This document shows positions 29,051 to 38,119 of a stretch of 64,000 bases of DNA, in pieces. The notes under the pieces were generated by a model. That model searched no databases, had not been told where the DNA came from, and saw only the letters and a program-made list of their open reading frames with translations. The stretch spans positions 1 to 64,000 of the forward strand of contig NZ_JAUSRF010000016.1 in assembly GCF_030811685.1 (NCBI RefSeq), written 5' to 3'. Every line of letters starts with the position of its first letter. Position 1 is the first letter of the stretch. A program made the position numbers and the translations under genes. Source of the stretch: Neorhizobium huautlense. Its GTDB lineage: Bacteria > Pseudomonadota > Alphaproteobacteria > Rhizobiales > Rhizobiaceae.

Positions 29051-29229
29051 CTGCAAGGCAACATTTGCGTGATGTCAAGTTTCGCGATGGTCGCAACGCC
29101 GGACCATATTGCCGGTTTGTGCTCGCCCAAGCGTGGCGAGGCAACGCCGAGCCTGCCGGTTCGGTTCCACTGCGACGAAATTGCGCGGTATATTCTTTAT
29201 CGGGATTACGAAAAGCGGTGCAGTTCAGG

Positions 29230-29862
29230 TCAATCGCCGGCGCCGCTGCGGTTTTTCAGGACGCGCATGATGCGTCTGTCGAAGTTTTTTGATTCGATGG
29301 CATCGAAGCGGATCTGCTCGCGATCATGGGCCTCGATGGCCTCGCGGCTGATCTCGCCGACCTTGCCTTCGAGGATATCGCAGCTGTTGGCAGGGCGGAT
29401 GGCCCGCAGCTTTGCTTCGAGGGTGCGCGCATGGGTGCGGGCGATCTCGGCGTGGCGTTCCTCGTGCCGTTTGATATCAGCCGACAACGCATCCCAGATG
29501 CGTGCCAGATTTCCGGTGGCGGCATTGCGATTACGCCAGCGCGGCAGGATGATGTGCGTGCGCACCGTGACCTTGACGGCACCAATCGAGCAGCGACCGC
29601 CGCGATCCACATAACTGACCTCGCCACCGAACTTGATCTCGGTGGCGCCGGGATGGCGGGCACCGGTGTGGCGCGTGAGAGGGCCGCGACGTTCCAGTTC
29701 CGAATCGAGTTCTTCCGCCGTCTTGCCGCCGATGGTGAAGTAGGAATAGGTTTTGCTGACGACAGGCTGGGCCGCGACGGGCACCGTAAGTCCAAGCAAG
29801 ACCGCCAATGTCGTTATCGTTTTCAAAACCGGCACCCGGGGCGAACGGCGAAAGCTGCGCAT
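29230..29862 (-). CDS. Secreted DUF922-type putative zinc protease
   Basis: A 210-residue protein with a signal peptide (hydrophobic residues ~17-31, cleavage after VAA). The HEERH motif (His133, Glu134, His137) fits an HExxH metal site, and the surrounding WDALSADIKRHEERHAEIA is characteristic of the DUF922 family. The substrate is unknown. ATG 29862 is chosen because the signal peptide starts there; the upstream extension overlaps the folP promoter. It is divergent from folP. Confidence 0.8.
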   Translation of the reverse strand: MRSFRRSPRVPVLKTITTLAVLLGLTVPVAAQPVVSKTYSYFTIGGKTAEELDSELERRGPLTRHTGARHPGATEIKFGGEVSYVDRGGRCSIGAVKVTVRTHIILPRWRNRNAATGNLARIWDALSADIKRHEERHAEIARTHARTLEAKLRAIRPANSCDILEGKVGEISREAIEAHDREQIRFDAIESKNFDRRIMRVLKNRSGAGD

Positions 29863-29972
29863 CAATGGTATTCTCGGGTGCTGGCAGATTGAACTGAGGC
29901 AAAGCTTGGGGCATAGCCCTGCCAAGCGCAACAGAAGCTGCGCAATTTCACGTGCAAAAAGCAAGGATTGGG

Positions 29973-30896
29973 ATGACCGTGAGTCTCCTCGGCAACAGCG
30001 TTTCCGGCAATGGCGTCTGGCAGGTCGGCTTCGGACGATCGCTGGACCTGGCGGCGCGTGGCCATCTGATGGCGATCGTCAACGTCACGCCGGACAGTTT
30101 TTCCGACGGTGGCCGGCATGACAATCTTGAAGCGGCTGTCGCGCATGCCAAGGTCTGCATCGCCGAAGGTGCGACAATTATCGACATCGGTGGAGAATCG
30201 ACGCGGCCGGGTGCGGAACCCGTCAGCGAGGCGGAAGAGCAGCGCCGCGTGCTGCCGGTGATCGAGCGGCTGGCGGCGGAAACCGATGTGCTGATCTCGA
30301 TCGATACCTATCGCGGCGCAACGGCGCGGGCGGCGATGAAGGCCGGCGCGCATATCATCAACGATGTGTATGGTCTCAGCCACGACCCGTCGATTGCCGA
30401 TATCGCTGCGGAAACCGGGGCAGGGCTGTGCATCATGCATACCGGCCGTGGCCGCGAAGCGGAAAAGCTGGCGGATGTCATCGAGGACCAGTTCCTGTTT
30501 TTCAAAAAGGCGCTTGAGATTGCCGATGCCGCCGGTGTCGACCGGCAGAAAATCATGCTCGATCCGGGTTTCGGTTTTGCCAAGAGCCGCGAGGACGAGG
30601 CGGAGCTGATGGCGCGGTTTGGTGAATTGCACGCGCTGAACCTGCCGTTCCTGATCGGCACCTCGCGAAAACGTTTCATCGGCGCGATGACCGGTCGTGA
30701 GTGCGCCGATGAACGCGATGTCGGAACCGCAGCGACAACCGCCGTTCTGAGGCTCGCGGGCGCGCATGTTTTCAGGGTTCATAACGTGGCTGCCAATCGC
30801 GATGCGCTTCGCGTGGCGGATGCGATCCGTGCGGCGGATGCAATCCTTTCGGCAGACACTGCCGGAAGCCGGGATAGCGCGGAGACAAAATCATGA
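29973..30896 (+). CDS. folP: Dihydropteroate synthase
   Basis: Joins p-aminobenzoate to the pterin pyrophosphate in folate synthesis and is the sulfonamide target. Signatures: MAIVNVTPDSFSDGG, GGESTRPG and GTSRKRFIG. ATG 29973 follows AAGGA; the GTG at 29952 would add seven residues. The stop overlaps the folB start by four bases (ATGA), showing translational coupling in a folP-folB-folK operon. Confidence 0.95.
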   Translation: MTVSLLGNSVSGNGVWQVGFGRSLDLAARGHLMAIVNVTPDSFSDGGRHDNLEAAVAHAKVCIAEGATIIDIGGESTRPGAEPVSEAEEQRRVLPVIERLAAETDVLISIDTYRGATARAAMKAGAHIINDVYGLSHDPSIADIAAETGAGLCIMHTGRGREAEKLADVIEDQFLFFKKALEIADAAGVDRQKIMLDPGFGFAKSREDEAELMARFGELHALNLPFLIGTSRKRFIGAMTGRECADERDVGTAATTAVLRLAGAHVFRVHNVAANRDALRVADAIRAADAILSADTAGSRDSAETKS

Positions 30897-31258
30897 CGCT
30901 CTATACGATCTACTTGAAGAACTGTTCGTTTTTTGCCCGCCATGGCGTGCTGAGCGAGGAAGAGCGGCTCGGCCAGCGCTTCTTTGTGGATGCGGAACTG
31001 GAGGTCGAGGGCGGGCAGGCTTTGTCGAGCGACGAGATCGGCGATACCGTTCATTACGGCATTGCCTTTCAGGTGATCGAGGACGTGGTGACAGGTCAGC
31101 GCCGTTACCTGATCGAAGCGCTGGCACAGGATATCGCGCTGGCGCTCTGCAAACGTTTTCCGCAGATCAGGCGCGCGGCAATCGCGGTTCGCAAGCCGAG
31201 CGTGCCGATCCCCGGCATTCTCGATTATGTGGAGGTGCGTGTTGAGCACCGCCCCTGA
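30893..31258 (+). CDS. folB: Dihydroneopterin aldolase
   Basis: A 121-residue enzyme that cleaves dihydroneopterin to 6-hydroxymethyl-dihydropterin. The N-terminal LKNCSFFARHGVLSEEERLGQRFFVDAELE is a classic FolB start, including the conserved GVLxEE glutamate. Central gene of the folate operon: it overlaps folP by 4 bp and folK by 17 bp. Confidence 0.95.
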   Translation: MTLYTIYLKNCSFFARHGVLSEEERLGQRFFVDAELEVEGGQALSSDEIGDTVHYGIAFQVIEDVVTGQRRYLIEALAQDIALALCKRFPQIRRAAIAVRKPSVPIPGILDYVEVRVEHRP

Positions 31259-31763
31259 TAGCGTGTGGCATAAGGCGACACTCGGGCTTGGCGGTAATCT
31301 TGGAGATCCAAAAGCCTCGATGGCGGAAGCGCTGCGGCTGCTGGATGGCCGCGAGGACTGTCGTGTGCTGGCCGTTTCAAAGCTCTACAGCACCCCGCCA
31401 TGGGGCAAGACCGATCAGGCCGATTTTTTCAATTGCTGCGCGCTGATCGAAACCACGCTTGCGCCGGAAGATCTGCTGGCGACCGGTCTGTCGATCGAAA
31501 AGGACATGAAGCGGGAGCGGCTGGAGCGCTGGGGCCCGCGCACCATCGATATCGATGTGCTGACCTATGGCGATGTCGAGCGCGATACGCAGCCGCTGCA
31601 ACTGCCGCATCCGCGCATGACGGAGCGTGCCTTCGTGCTGATGCCGCTGGCCGATATCGCTGCCGACCAAATGATAAAGGGCAAGCCGGTGTCATCCTGG
31701 CTCGCCCTTGTGAATGCGGATGGTATTACCGTCGCGGACGAAAACCGCGACTGGTGGAGATAG
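31242..31763 (+). CDS. folK: 6-Hydroxymethyl-dihydropterin pyrophosphokinase
   Basis: Transfers pyrophosphate from ATP to the pterin. HPPK motifs present: GLGGNLGD, LYSTPPWG, RWGPRTIDIDVLTYG (metal-binding Asp pair) and LPHPRMTERAFVLMPL. TTG 31242 is chosen because GGAGG lies six bases upstream. ATG 31227 would place the Shine-Dalgarno inside the gene. It ends 3 bp from a convergent gene. Confidence 0.93.
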   Translation: MSTAPDSVWHKATLGLGGNLGDPKASMAEALRLLDGREDCRVLAVSKLYSTPPWGKTDQADFFNCCALIETTLAPEDLLATGLSIEKDMKRERLERWGPRTIDIDVLTYGDVERDTQPLQLPHPRMTERAFVLMPLADIAADQMIKGKPVSSWLALVNADGITVADENRDWWR

Positions 31764-31766
31764 GAA

Positions 31767-32321
31767 TCACTTCTTGATCGAACCGACTGCCATCTGGTCG
31801 AGGTCGCGCGTGAGCGTCATGCCGATGACCGGGATCATCTGCTCTTCGACCTTCACCGAGATGGTGATGTTCATGTCGTTATCGCTCTTCATGCTGGCGA
31901 CCATGGCGCCATTGAGCTTGGCACGGTTGATGCCGAGCACGATGCGTTCGCCATTGAGCGAACCGGTGGTGATATCCAGACCCTTGCCTTCGGCGCCATC
32001 GAGGAATTTCCCCGTGTAACCCTTGGAGGTCTTCACGATCGTGGCGTTCATCGGCTGCTTGAAGACGCCAACGCGGCATGTGCCGTCGAGCTTCAGACCG
32101 GCATCGCCGTCGTTCGTGGCTTCACCGATCAGATTGCAGGTGAATTTGGTGCCCTTGTATTTGCCGGCAACGATTTCGCCCGGACCTTTCCAGCTGCCGG
32201 CGGCGCTTTCGAAAAAGACCTGATCGCGCGAAGCGGCGTCGGCCTCAGGAGCCATCGCAACCGTGGCGACGGAGATGGCGACGGCAAAGCCACCGAACAG
32301 CGAGAAGATGCGCGAAACCAT
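31767..32321 (-). CDS. Secreted protein of unknown function
   Basis: A 184-residue protein with a signal peptide (cleavage probably after ADA). The mature part is beta-rich with repeated glycine turns (SWKGPGEIVAGKYKGTKFTC, then NDGDAGLKLDGTC), suggesting a small periplasmic beta-barrel or sandwich. It has two cysteines spaced to form a disulfide. No family recognised. AGGGA precedes the ATG. Convergent with folK. Confidence 0.72.
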   Translation of the reverse strand: MVSRIFSLFGGFAVAISVATVAMAPEADAASRDQVFFESAAGSWKGPGEIVAGKYKGTKFTCNLIGEATNDGDAGLKLDGTCRVGVFKQPMNATIVKTSKGYTGKFLDGAEGKGLDITTGSLNGERIVLGINRAKLNGAMVASMKSDNDMNITISVKVEEQMIPVIGMTLTRDLDQMAVGSIKK

Positions 32322-32413
32322 TCAAAAAATCCCTGGCAAAGGCCAACTGGTAGAGCCCGCAAATTAGCGAAGGATGGTTAATGAGTGGTTTCTTTTGGGC
32401 GTCGGAAGGTGTC

Positions 32414-33517
32414 TCAGGTCGGGTCTTTGGGTTTCGAGGTTGCAACGATATCGCCCATAAAGTCGCCAATTCCCGGGCGTTTGAGTGCACGGAAGGGCAA
32501 GGGGCGACAAAGATCCATGGCGGCGATACCGATACGGGCGGTGAGCAATCCGTTGATCACGCCTTCACCGAGTCGGGTGGAAAGGCGTGCCGCCAGACCA
32601 TGGCCGAGAACCTGCTGGGCGATGCTGTCGCCGACCGCGATCGAGCCGGTGACGGCAAGGTGGGCGATCACATCGCGCAGCAGCCGGAACATGCCGAGCG
32701 TGCCGGGGCGGCCGCCATACAATTCGGCCATGGCGCGTACCAGACGGGAAACTTCGAACAGCACATAAGCGAGATCGACGACGGCGCGTGGGCTGATGGC
32801 GGTGACGACCGAGACGCGTTTGGACGCTGCGAGAATCAGCAGGCGCGCTTCGCGGTCGAGCGGCGTCATCAGTTCGCGTTCGGCGAGATCGAGATAATTT
32901 GGGCCGTCAATGATTTCTTCTTTGGTCGCATCAAGGGCTGCGCGGCCGTGTGCGGTTTCTGCGCGGTGGGATAGAATGGTCGTGAGACGGGTGACGAGCG
33001 CACGGGCGGATTTGGCGCCTGTGGCCGAATTAGTACCGGTTTCGATGGCAGCAACATCGGCCTTCAGCGATTGCACTGCGCCGATGCGCATCAGCCCGAG
33101 CACTTCGCGGCCAACAACCACCGCAAGGGCGGCGAGAGCGACGCAAAGAATGCCGACCGCCGTATAACCCAGCCAGTCGGATCGGGAAAAAAGATCGCGG
33201 ATGACGCTGTCGGCCCACAGGCCGAAGGCGAAGGAGGCAAACACACCAAACGCTCCGGCGGCGAGCTTGCCGAAGGAAAAGCGGTGGCGGCGGGGCAGGG
33301 CGACAGGCGTGTCGGCGAGATCATCTTCGTTCACGCCGAGAAACGGATCGTCGGCATCGGCCGTGGCGGTGAAACCATCGTCAAAACTGCGCGGCGGGCG
33401 GCTGGCCGCCAGCGGCATGTCGCGCTCCCCCTCGACGGCATAGGCCGTGGGGCGACGGCTTGGTGTTTCCGAAGATGGTGGCGTTGGACGGTTGTTCCGA
33501 TCGTCTGATGGGGTCAT
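32414..33517 (-). CDS. ycjF: YcjF/UPF0283-family membrane protein
   Basis: A 367-residue protein with a disordered charged N-terminus (~1-78), two transmembrane helices (~83-102 and ~118-138) and a soluble domain of the DUF697/TIGR01620 type. In many proteobacteria it pairs with the GTPase-like YcjX, as here, where the two overlap as ATGA. They are associated with stress and phage-shock-related loci in enterobacteria; the role in rhizobia is not established. Confidence 0.85.
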   Translation of the reverse strand: MTPSDDRNNRPTPPSSETPSRRPTAYAVEGERDMPLAASRPPRSFDDGFTATADADDPFLGVNEDDLADTPVALPRRHRFSFGKLAAGAFGVFASFAFGLWADSVIRDLFSRSDWLGYTAVGILCVALAALAVVVGREVLGLMRIGAVQSLKADVAAIETGTNSATGAKSARALVTRLTTILSHRAETAHGRAALDATKEEIIDGPNYLDLAERELMTPLDREARLLILAASKRVSVVTAISPRAVVDLAYVLFEVSRLVRAMAELYGGRPGTLGMFRLLRDVIAHLAVTGSIAVGDSIAQQVLGHGLAARLSTRLGEGVINGLLTARIGIAAMDLCRPLPFRALKRPGIGDFMGDIVATSKPKDPT

Positions 33518-34989
33518 GCGAGACGGTCTCCGAACAGGAACTGCATGGCGCGGTCGAGGCGGATATGCGGTACCGACAATGCGATGCCGCCACCGATTTC
33601 ATCGACCGATGGAGGACGAAAACGTACGATATTCAAATCGGGTAGAGAGGTTTTCTCATCCGAACCGTCGATGTCGCGGAAAAACGCTTCCGGATTCTCC
33701 GGCAAGTCACCGGGAAATATCGCTGTTTTCTTGATGCCGTCGAAAATTTCGTCACCGATCCGCTCTCCCGGCATCGGTGTGCCGGTGATGACGGGCAGCA
33801 GATGTCCATCCTCGCGCACGGTTGCCTCGCGGGTGGCGCGCACCGAGGCGAGTGCCATGACATCAATGCCGGCGCCGGTCATGCCGATACGGTGAATGGC
33901 GCGATCGACGAGGCGGCGGGTGATCGCCTGCAAACGGTCGTGGCTTTCGTGATGCAGATGATCGGCCTTGGTGGCGGCGACCAGAACACGATCGATGCGG
34001 CGGCCGAGCAGCGAACTCAGGAAGGAGTTGGTGCCGGGACGAAAGCAGGCCAGAACGTCAGCCAGCGCGCGTTCCAGATCCTGCACGGCTTCGGGACCGC
34101 GATTGACCGCCTGTAATGCATCGATCAGCACGATCTGGCGGTCGAGGCGGGCAAAATGCTCGCGGAAGAAGGGTTTGACGACGACGCTCTTATAGGCCTC
34201 GAAACGGCGCTCCATCATCGCCCTGAGCGAACCCTTTTCGGGGCGCGTGTCCGGCACGTTCGGCATCGGCGCAAAGGTCAAAGCCGGTGAGCCGTCGAGT
34301 TCTCCAGGCAGGAGAAAACGGCCGGGCGGCAGCGTCGAGAGTGAGCGTTCGTCGGATTTGCAGGCTTTCAGGTAGGCGGCAAAACTTTCGGAAAGCCGGC
34401 GGGCCGTCATCTCGTCGGCCGGTCCTTCCATGTCGATGCTTGCGGCAAGGCCGAACCATTCACGCGCCAGTTCGGCGCGCACGCCGTTGCCGGCAAGTGA
34501 CACTGCATTGTCGGAAAAGGTCTTGTAGTCCTGCGCCAGAAGCGGCAGATCGAGCAGCCATTCTCCGGGATAATCGACGATGTCGATCGACAGGCGACCG
34601 GGCGAAAACATCCGGCTCCAGCCGCTGGCGCTCTGATAATCCAGCGTGATGCGCAACTCGGAAATGGCGCGGGTGGAATCCGGCCAGATACGTTCGCGCA
34701 CCAGCGCCTGGATATGATCCTCATACTGGAAACGCGGAATGGCGTCGTCCGGCTGCGGTTCAAGGCGAATGGAAGAGACGCGGCCGGAGCGCACCGGCTC
34801 GAACAGCGGCAGCCGACCGCCGTTCAGCAGGTTATGCACCAGCGAGGAAATGAAAACTGTCTTGCCGGCGCGTGAAAGGCCGGTGACGCCGAGCCTGAGC
34901 GTCGGATTGACGAGGCCGGTGGCGCGATCCGTCAATGTGTCGAAAGCGATGCGGGCGTCGTCGGTGAAACTGGTCAGAGAAGGCGGCAA
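33514..34989 (-). CDS. ycjX: YcjX-family GTP-binding protein
   Basis: A 491-residue nucleotide-binding protein. Walker A is GLSRAGKT (~residue 34), and IDIVDYPGEWLLDLPLL resembles the switch II DxPG region. It is the partner of the membrane protein YcjF, whose start overlaps its stop by four bases. The start is TTG 34989 with GGGAT upstream; no ATG gives a full N-terminus. The upstream gap to the SixA-like gene is 130 bp and includes a small GTGCCG/CGGCAC hairpin at 35053-35074. Confidence 0.87.
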   Translation of the reverse strand: MPPSLTSFTDDARIAFDTLTDRATGLVNPTLRLGVTGLSRAGKTVFISSLVHNLLNGGRLPLFEPVRSGRVSSIRLEPQPDDAIPRFQYEDHIQALVRERIWPDSTRAISELRITLDYQSASGWSRMFSPGRLSIDIVDYPGEWLLDLPLLAQDYKTFSDNAVSLAGNGVRAELAREWFGLAASIDMEGPADEMTARRLSESFAAYLKACKSDERSLSTLPPGRFLLPGELDGSPALTFAPMPNVPDTRPEKGSLRAMMERRFEAYKSVVVKPFFREHFARLDRQIVLIDALQAVNRGPEAVQDLERALADVLACFRPGTNSFLSSLLGRRIDRVLVAATKADHLHHESHDRLQAITRRLVDRAIHRIGMTGAGIDVMALASVRATREATVREDGHLLPVITGTPMPGERIGDEIFDGIKKTAIFPGDLPENPEAFFRDIDGSDEKTSLPDLNIVRFRPPSVDEIGGGIALSVPHIRLDRAMQFLFGDRLA

Positions 34990-35120
34990 GGCGTGATCCC
35001 GATTGCTGGCGGCACCGCGTATTGGTGCCCACCCCGCATATAGGGAGGGAACGTGCCGGAAGAAAGAACGGCACCTGTCGGATCATGCGCGAATGTGGAA
35101 GCAGACCGCGCGCACCGCCT

Positions 35121-35612
35121 TCAGGCGATGAGGAAATCCCGCAGGATCCAGTTGTCTTCGGCATGTTCGAGAACGGCAAGACCGGCGGTGGGATAGCCGT
35201 TCGGGATGGCCAGGCGCAGCTGGTCGCGGCCGATCAGGCGATCCAGCGTTTCTTCGATCGTGGGATTGTGGCCCACCAGCATCACGGAGGGTGAGGGCGC
35301 CTGACCGGCCAGAAGCGCCAGATAGGTGTCAGACGTGCCGTTATAGATCTCGTCGATCGCCTGCAGAATGCATTCGCCGGCCATGGCGCGGTGCATCGCA
35401 TCCGCCGTCTGGCGACAACGTGTGGCGGTGGATGACAGGATCAGGTCTGGGCGATACCCTTTATCCACAGCCTTTTCACAGACAAGCTCAGCCTCGCCAT
35501 AACCGCGATCGTCCAATTCGCGGTCAAAATCGCGCTGGCCGGATTGCGCCTGCGCGGCATGGGCGTGACGCAGGAGATAGATTCGCGAAGGGGGCGGTTC
35601 GATGATCGTCAT
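35121..35612 (-). CDS. sixA: SixA-like histidine phosphatase
   Basis: A 163-residue histidine-phosphatase-fold protein with the RH catalytic motif LLRHAHA (His16) and the second catalytic histidine in LVGHNPT. E. coli SixA dephosphorylates phosphohistidine proteins such as NPr. The substrate here is unknown. It is divergent from dksA. Confidence 0.82.
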   Translation of the reverse strand: MTIIEPPPSRIYLLRHAHAAQAQSGQRDFDRELDDRGYGEAELVCEKAVDKGYRPDLILSSTATRCRQTADAMHRAMAGECILQAIDEIYNGTSDTYLALLAGQAPSPSVMLVGHNPTIEETLDRLIGRDQLRLAIPNGYPTAGLAVLEHAEDNWILRDFLIA

Positions 35613-35784
35613 GGCTGCCTCTGCCGGTCAAAACGCGTGGACTTCAGGGGTAACGCCATGTCGCGATCCGCGTCAACTCCTCGTCATGCACAGCTTGGTT
35701 GTGGGTTGACGGATGAGGGTATTTTCCGAGTCGTCTTGGGGAAGTGCTTTAAAATTAGTCGTTTAGCCGAAATTTGTGTCAGTT

Positions 35785-35800
35785 TTAAAAATGCCTTAAC
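35785..35800 (+). promoter_or_regulatory. Full CtrA-type box upstream of dksA
   Basis: TTAA-AAATGCC-TTAAC matches the CtrA consensus TTAA-N7-TTAAC exactly. It lies 79 bp before the dksA start, in the only AT-rich stretch of the sixA-dksA gap. CckA, which feeds phosphate to CtrA, is encoded 2.3 kb downstream. Confidence 0.55.
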
Positions 35801-35879
35801 GGCGCGCATCAGACTTGAATCGCTTCCACCCTAGGGATATAGAGCGCCGCATAAGTTCTGTTCTTCAGGAGAAATCGCG

Positions 35880-36299
35880 TTGAGTGAGAAGATCGATCTT
35901 AGCAGCTTCGTCCTTTCGGAAGAAGACGAGTTCATGAATGTGCGACAAAAAGCCTATTTCCGGGCCAAGTTGATCGCATGGAAGAATGACATCCTCAGAG
36001 AAGCGCGCGAAACGCTCGGCCATCTGGCTGAGGAAAGCGCAAACCATCCAGACCTAGCAGACAGAGCCTCTTCCGAAACCGATCGCGCTATTGAACTGCG
36101 TGCCCGTGATCGTCAGCGCAAGCTGATTTCCAAGATCGACTCCGCCCTTCAGCGGATCGACGATGGCACCTACGGATATTGCGAGGAGACCGGAGAGCCG
36201 ATCGGCTTGAAGCGTCTCGACGCCCGTCCGATCGCAACCCTGTCCATCGAGGCGCAGGAGCGCCACGAACGCCGCGAAAAGGTTTATCGCGACGAGTGA
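35880..36299 (+). CDS. dksA: RNA polymerase-binding transcription factor DksA
   Basis: A 139-residue RNA polymerase secondary-channel protein that acts with ppGpp to reset transcription on starvation. The coiled coil and C-terminal globular part are recognisable. Of the four zinc cysteines of E. coli DksA only the first remains: C101, with Thr104, Ser122 and Ala125 in place of the others. The start is TTG 35880 with AGGAG eight bases upstream. A strong bidirectional terminator follows. Confidence 0.92.
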   Translation: MSEKIDLSSFVLSEEDEFMNVRQKAYFRAKLIAWKNDILREARETLGHLAEESANHPDLADRASSETDRAIELRARDRQRKLISKIDSALQRIDDGTYGYCEETGEPIGLKRLDARPIATLSIEAQERHERREKVYRDE

Positions 36300-36344
36300 C
36301 AGTGACTGGCGGTGAAGGACAAAACACTGCCTGACAGACAGACT

Positions 36345-36380
36345 AACAAAAGGCGCGGATTTTTCCGCGCCTTTTGTTTT
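36345..36380. terminator. Bidirectional terminator between dksA and the FliO-like gene
   Basis: AACAAAAGGCGCGGA and TCCGCGCCTTTTGTT form a perfect 15-bp stem with a 4-nt loop, with T-rich ends on both strands. It suits the convergent genes on each side. Confidence 0.92.
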
Positions 36381-36423
36381 GTGTGTGATCGGAAGGGGCA
36401 CCGTAGCGCCCTCCGGCAAATGC

Positions 36424-37839
36424 TTACCGATCGTCCTTGGTCACCGACATTTCGCCGAAAATGCGGGCGATCTCGTTCTGCAGCGCCGGTTCCTGCGTTG
36501 CGCCGGTAACGCGTGGCATGCCGGGATCGCGGCGTGGCAACTGGCTTGCCGCCGTATTCGATGATGCATTCGATGTTGCAGGGCCGATCGCCGGAGCCGC
36601 ATTGCCACCGGCAAGATTGGTGGCCATTTCTTCTTCGAGAATACGTTCGAAATCCGAGCCGAGCGGTTTTGCGGGCGCCGGCTGCTGTTGAACAGGTGTC
36701 ATCTGCACGACGGCCGGGGCAGGGCGCTGGACGGGCGTCACGATCGGTGCTGTTGCGGACGCCGCTGCGGCTTCGGCGCGCGGTTGCTGAAAAACACGAT
36801 CACGGACGGCATCGAGAAGATCGACGGCATTGTCCAGCGACGGCGCATCGTTTTCTACGCGCGGTGATTCGATTTCGAAGCCGGGCTCAATGTTTCTGGC
36901 AACATCCTTGGGGGCGTCGTGGAGCGTTGCTGGCGGTGTTGCCGAAGGTGCGTCATCGATGCGCACCATGGGGGCTGGTTCGGCCTTCACAGCGATGGGA
37001 GCGACAATAACCGGCGCGACGGCGACCGCCGCACTGGATGCCGAAAATGCGGGAACGACCGGTGCGGGGCTTGCCATGGCGGCAGATGTTGCGCGCGGTT
37101 CGATGACCGGAAAATCGACGACGGGCTTGGGATCGGCGGCTCGTGTTTCTGCGGGCGGTGCGACTTCTGCCGCTTTAGGCGCGGGTGCAGCCGGAGCCGG
37201 TGAAACAGGTGCGGTCTGTGCCGGCGCGGCTGCTGTTTCCTGCAGCTTTGGCGGTTCCGGCTTGCGCGCAACGGGCTGTGGCGGGGTGGCAGGACGCGCC
37301 GGCTCTGCGGGGCGTGCTGCGGGAGTCAACTCGACCGGCTCAGATCCAAGCCAGGCAAAATTGTCCTTCTCTTCCGTTTTGGCCGGTTCTTCCACCTTTT
37401 CGGTCAATGGCATCGCACGGGCGGGCGGAGCTGATGCCGCTACGGGGCGTGCGGGATGTTCCGAAACGCGTGGCTGCTGGTCTTCGGCAATCGCAGCCCG
37501 TTCCGGCTCCGAAACGGTCTTCATCATCGTGTGATAAGGCGGGCTGCGGCCATCGACGATGCTGCTTTCGATGACGACATCGGTCGGGCCGCCGATCATG
37601 ATCAGGTGTTCGACATCGTCACGGCGCACCAGAACGAGGCGGCGGCGGGTATCGACGGCGGCGGCATCGAGAACCTGCAGGCGCGGCTGGCGGTTCTTGC
37701 CACCACGCAGGAAGGGCGACGGGCCGCCACGGCCGCGGATCAGCCACAGAACCAGGATCAGGCAGAGAAAACCTGCAGCGACACCGCCGACGGCGATGAG
37801 CAACTGACTGGTTTCCACTCCAAAAATACCTTCAGGCAT
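36424..37839 (-). CDS. FliO-like membrane protein with a long Ala/Pro-rich region
   Basis: The 471-residue protein has one N-terminal membrane helix (~11-34), then a short FliO-like domain (~50-95: LQVLDAAAVDTRRRLVLVRRDDVEHLIMIGG). A ~250-residue Ala/Pro/Glu-rich, probably disordered stretch follows, and two short conserved helices near the end (AVDLLDAVRDRVFQQ and DFERILEEEMA). FliO normally helps assemble the flagellar export gate, but no flagellar genes are nearby and the length is several times that of FliO. It is divergent from cckA. ATG 37839 follows AAGGAG. A cell-envelope or polarity role is possible but only inferred. Confidence 0.7.
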   Translation of the reverse strand: MPEGIFGVETSQLLIAVGGVAAGFLCLILVLWLIRGRGGPSPFLRGGKNRQPRLQVLDAAAVDTRRRLVLVRRDDVEHLIMIGGPTDVVIESSIVDGRSPPYHTMMKTVSEPERAAIAEDQQPRVSEHPARPVAASAPPARAMPLTEKVEEPAKTEEKDNFAWLGSEPVELTPAARPAEPARPATPPQPVARKPEPPKLQETAAAPAQTAPVSPAPAAPAPKAAEVAPPAETRAADPKPVVDFPVIEPRATSAAMASPAPVVPAFSASSAAVAVAPVIVAPIAVKAEPAPMVRIDDAPSATPPATLHDAPKDVARNIEPGFEIESPRVENDAPSLDNAVDLLDAVRDRVFQQPRAEAAAASATAPIVTPVQRPAPAVVQMTPVQQQPAPAKPLGSDFERILEEEMATNLAGGNAAPAIGPATSNASSNTAASQLPRRDPGMPRVTGATQEPALQNEIARIFGEMSVTKDDR

Positions 37840-38119
37840 AAGCCGCTCCTTAGCAATTGAGACGCGGTCGTTAAAAACCGGCTGTGTCAGCAACATGGCG
37901 ACCGCCCACTGTGGCGCCATATCTGTGACAGTTTAGAACCATGGGGCAGGAATATGGGTCGAATGCAAGGATCGGCAATCGCATCCCTTCGATCTTCAAC
38001 GGGTTTCTGTGCTTTCCGAGCTTTTTGCCGGTGTCGCAAATTGCTAAGAAGAATAAGCCGACCGATTCCGATCCGCGCCGATTGTTTGGGCGCGGCGCTT
38101 GGCCGACATGTGAGGGTAA

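Noticed and set aside
30893-31763. Frameshift or fusion in folB-folK because the frames overlap
   Set aside because: Both products are complete with all motifs; the 17-bp overlap with a TTG start and GGAGG is normal coupling.
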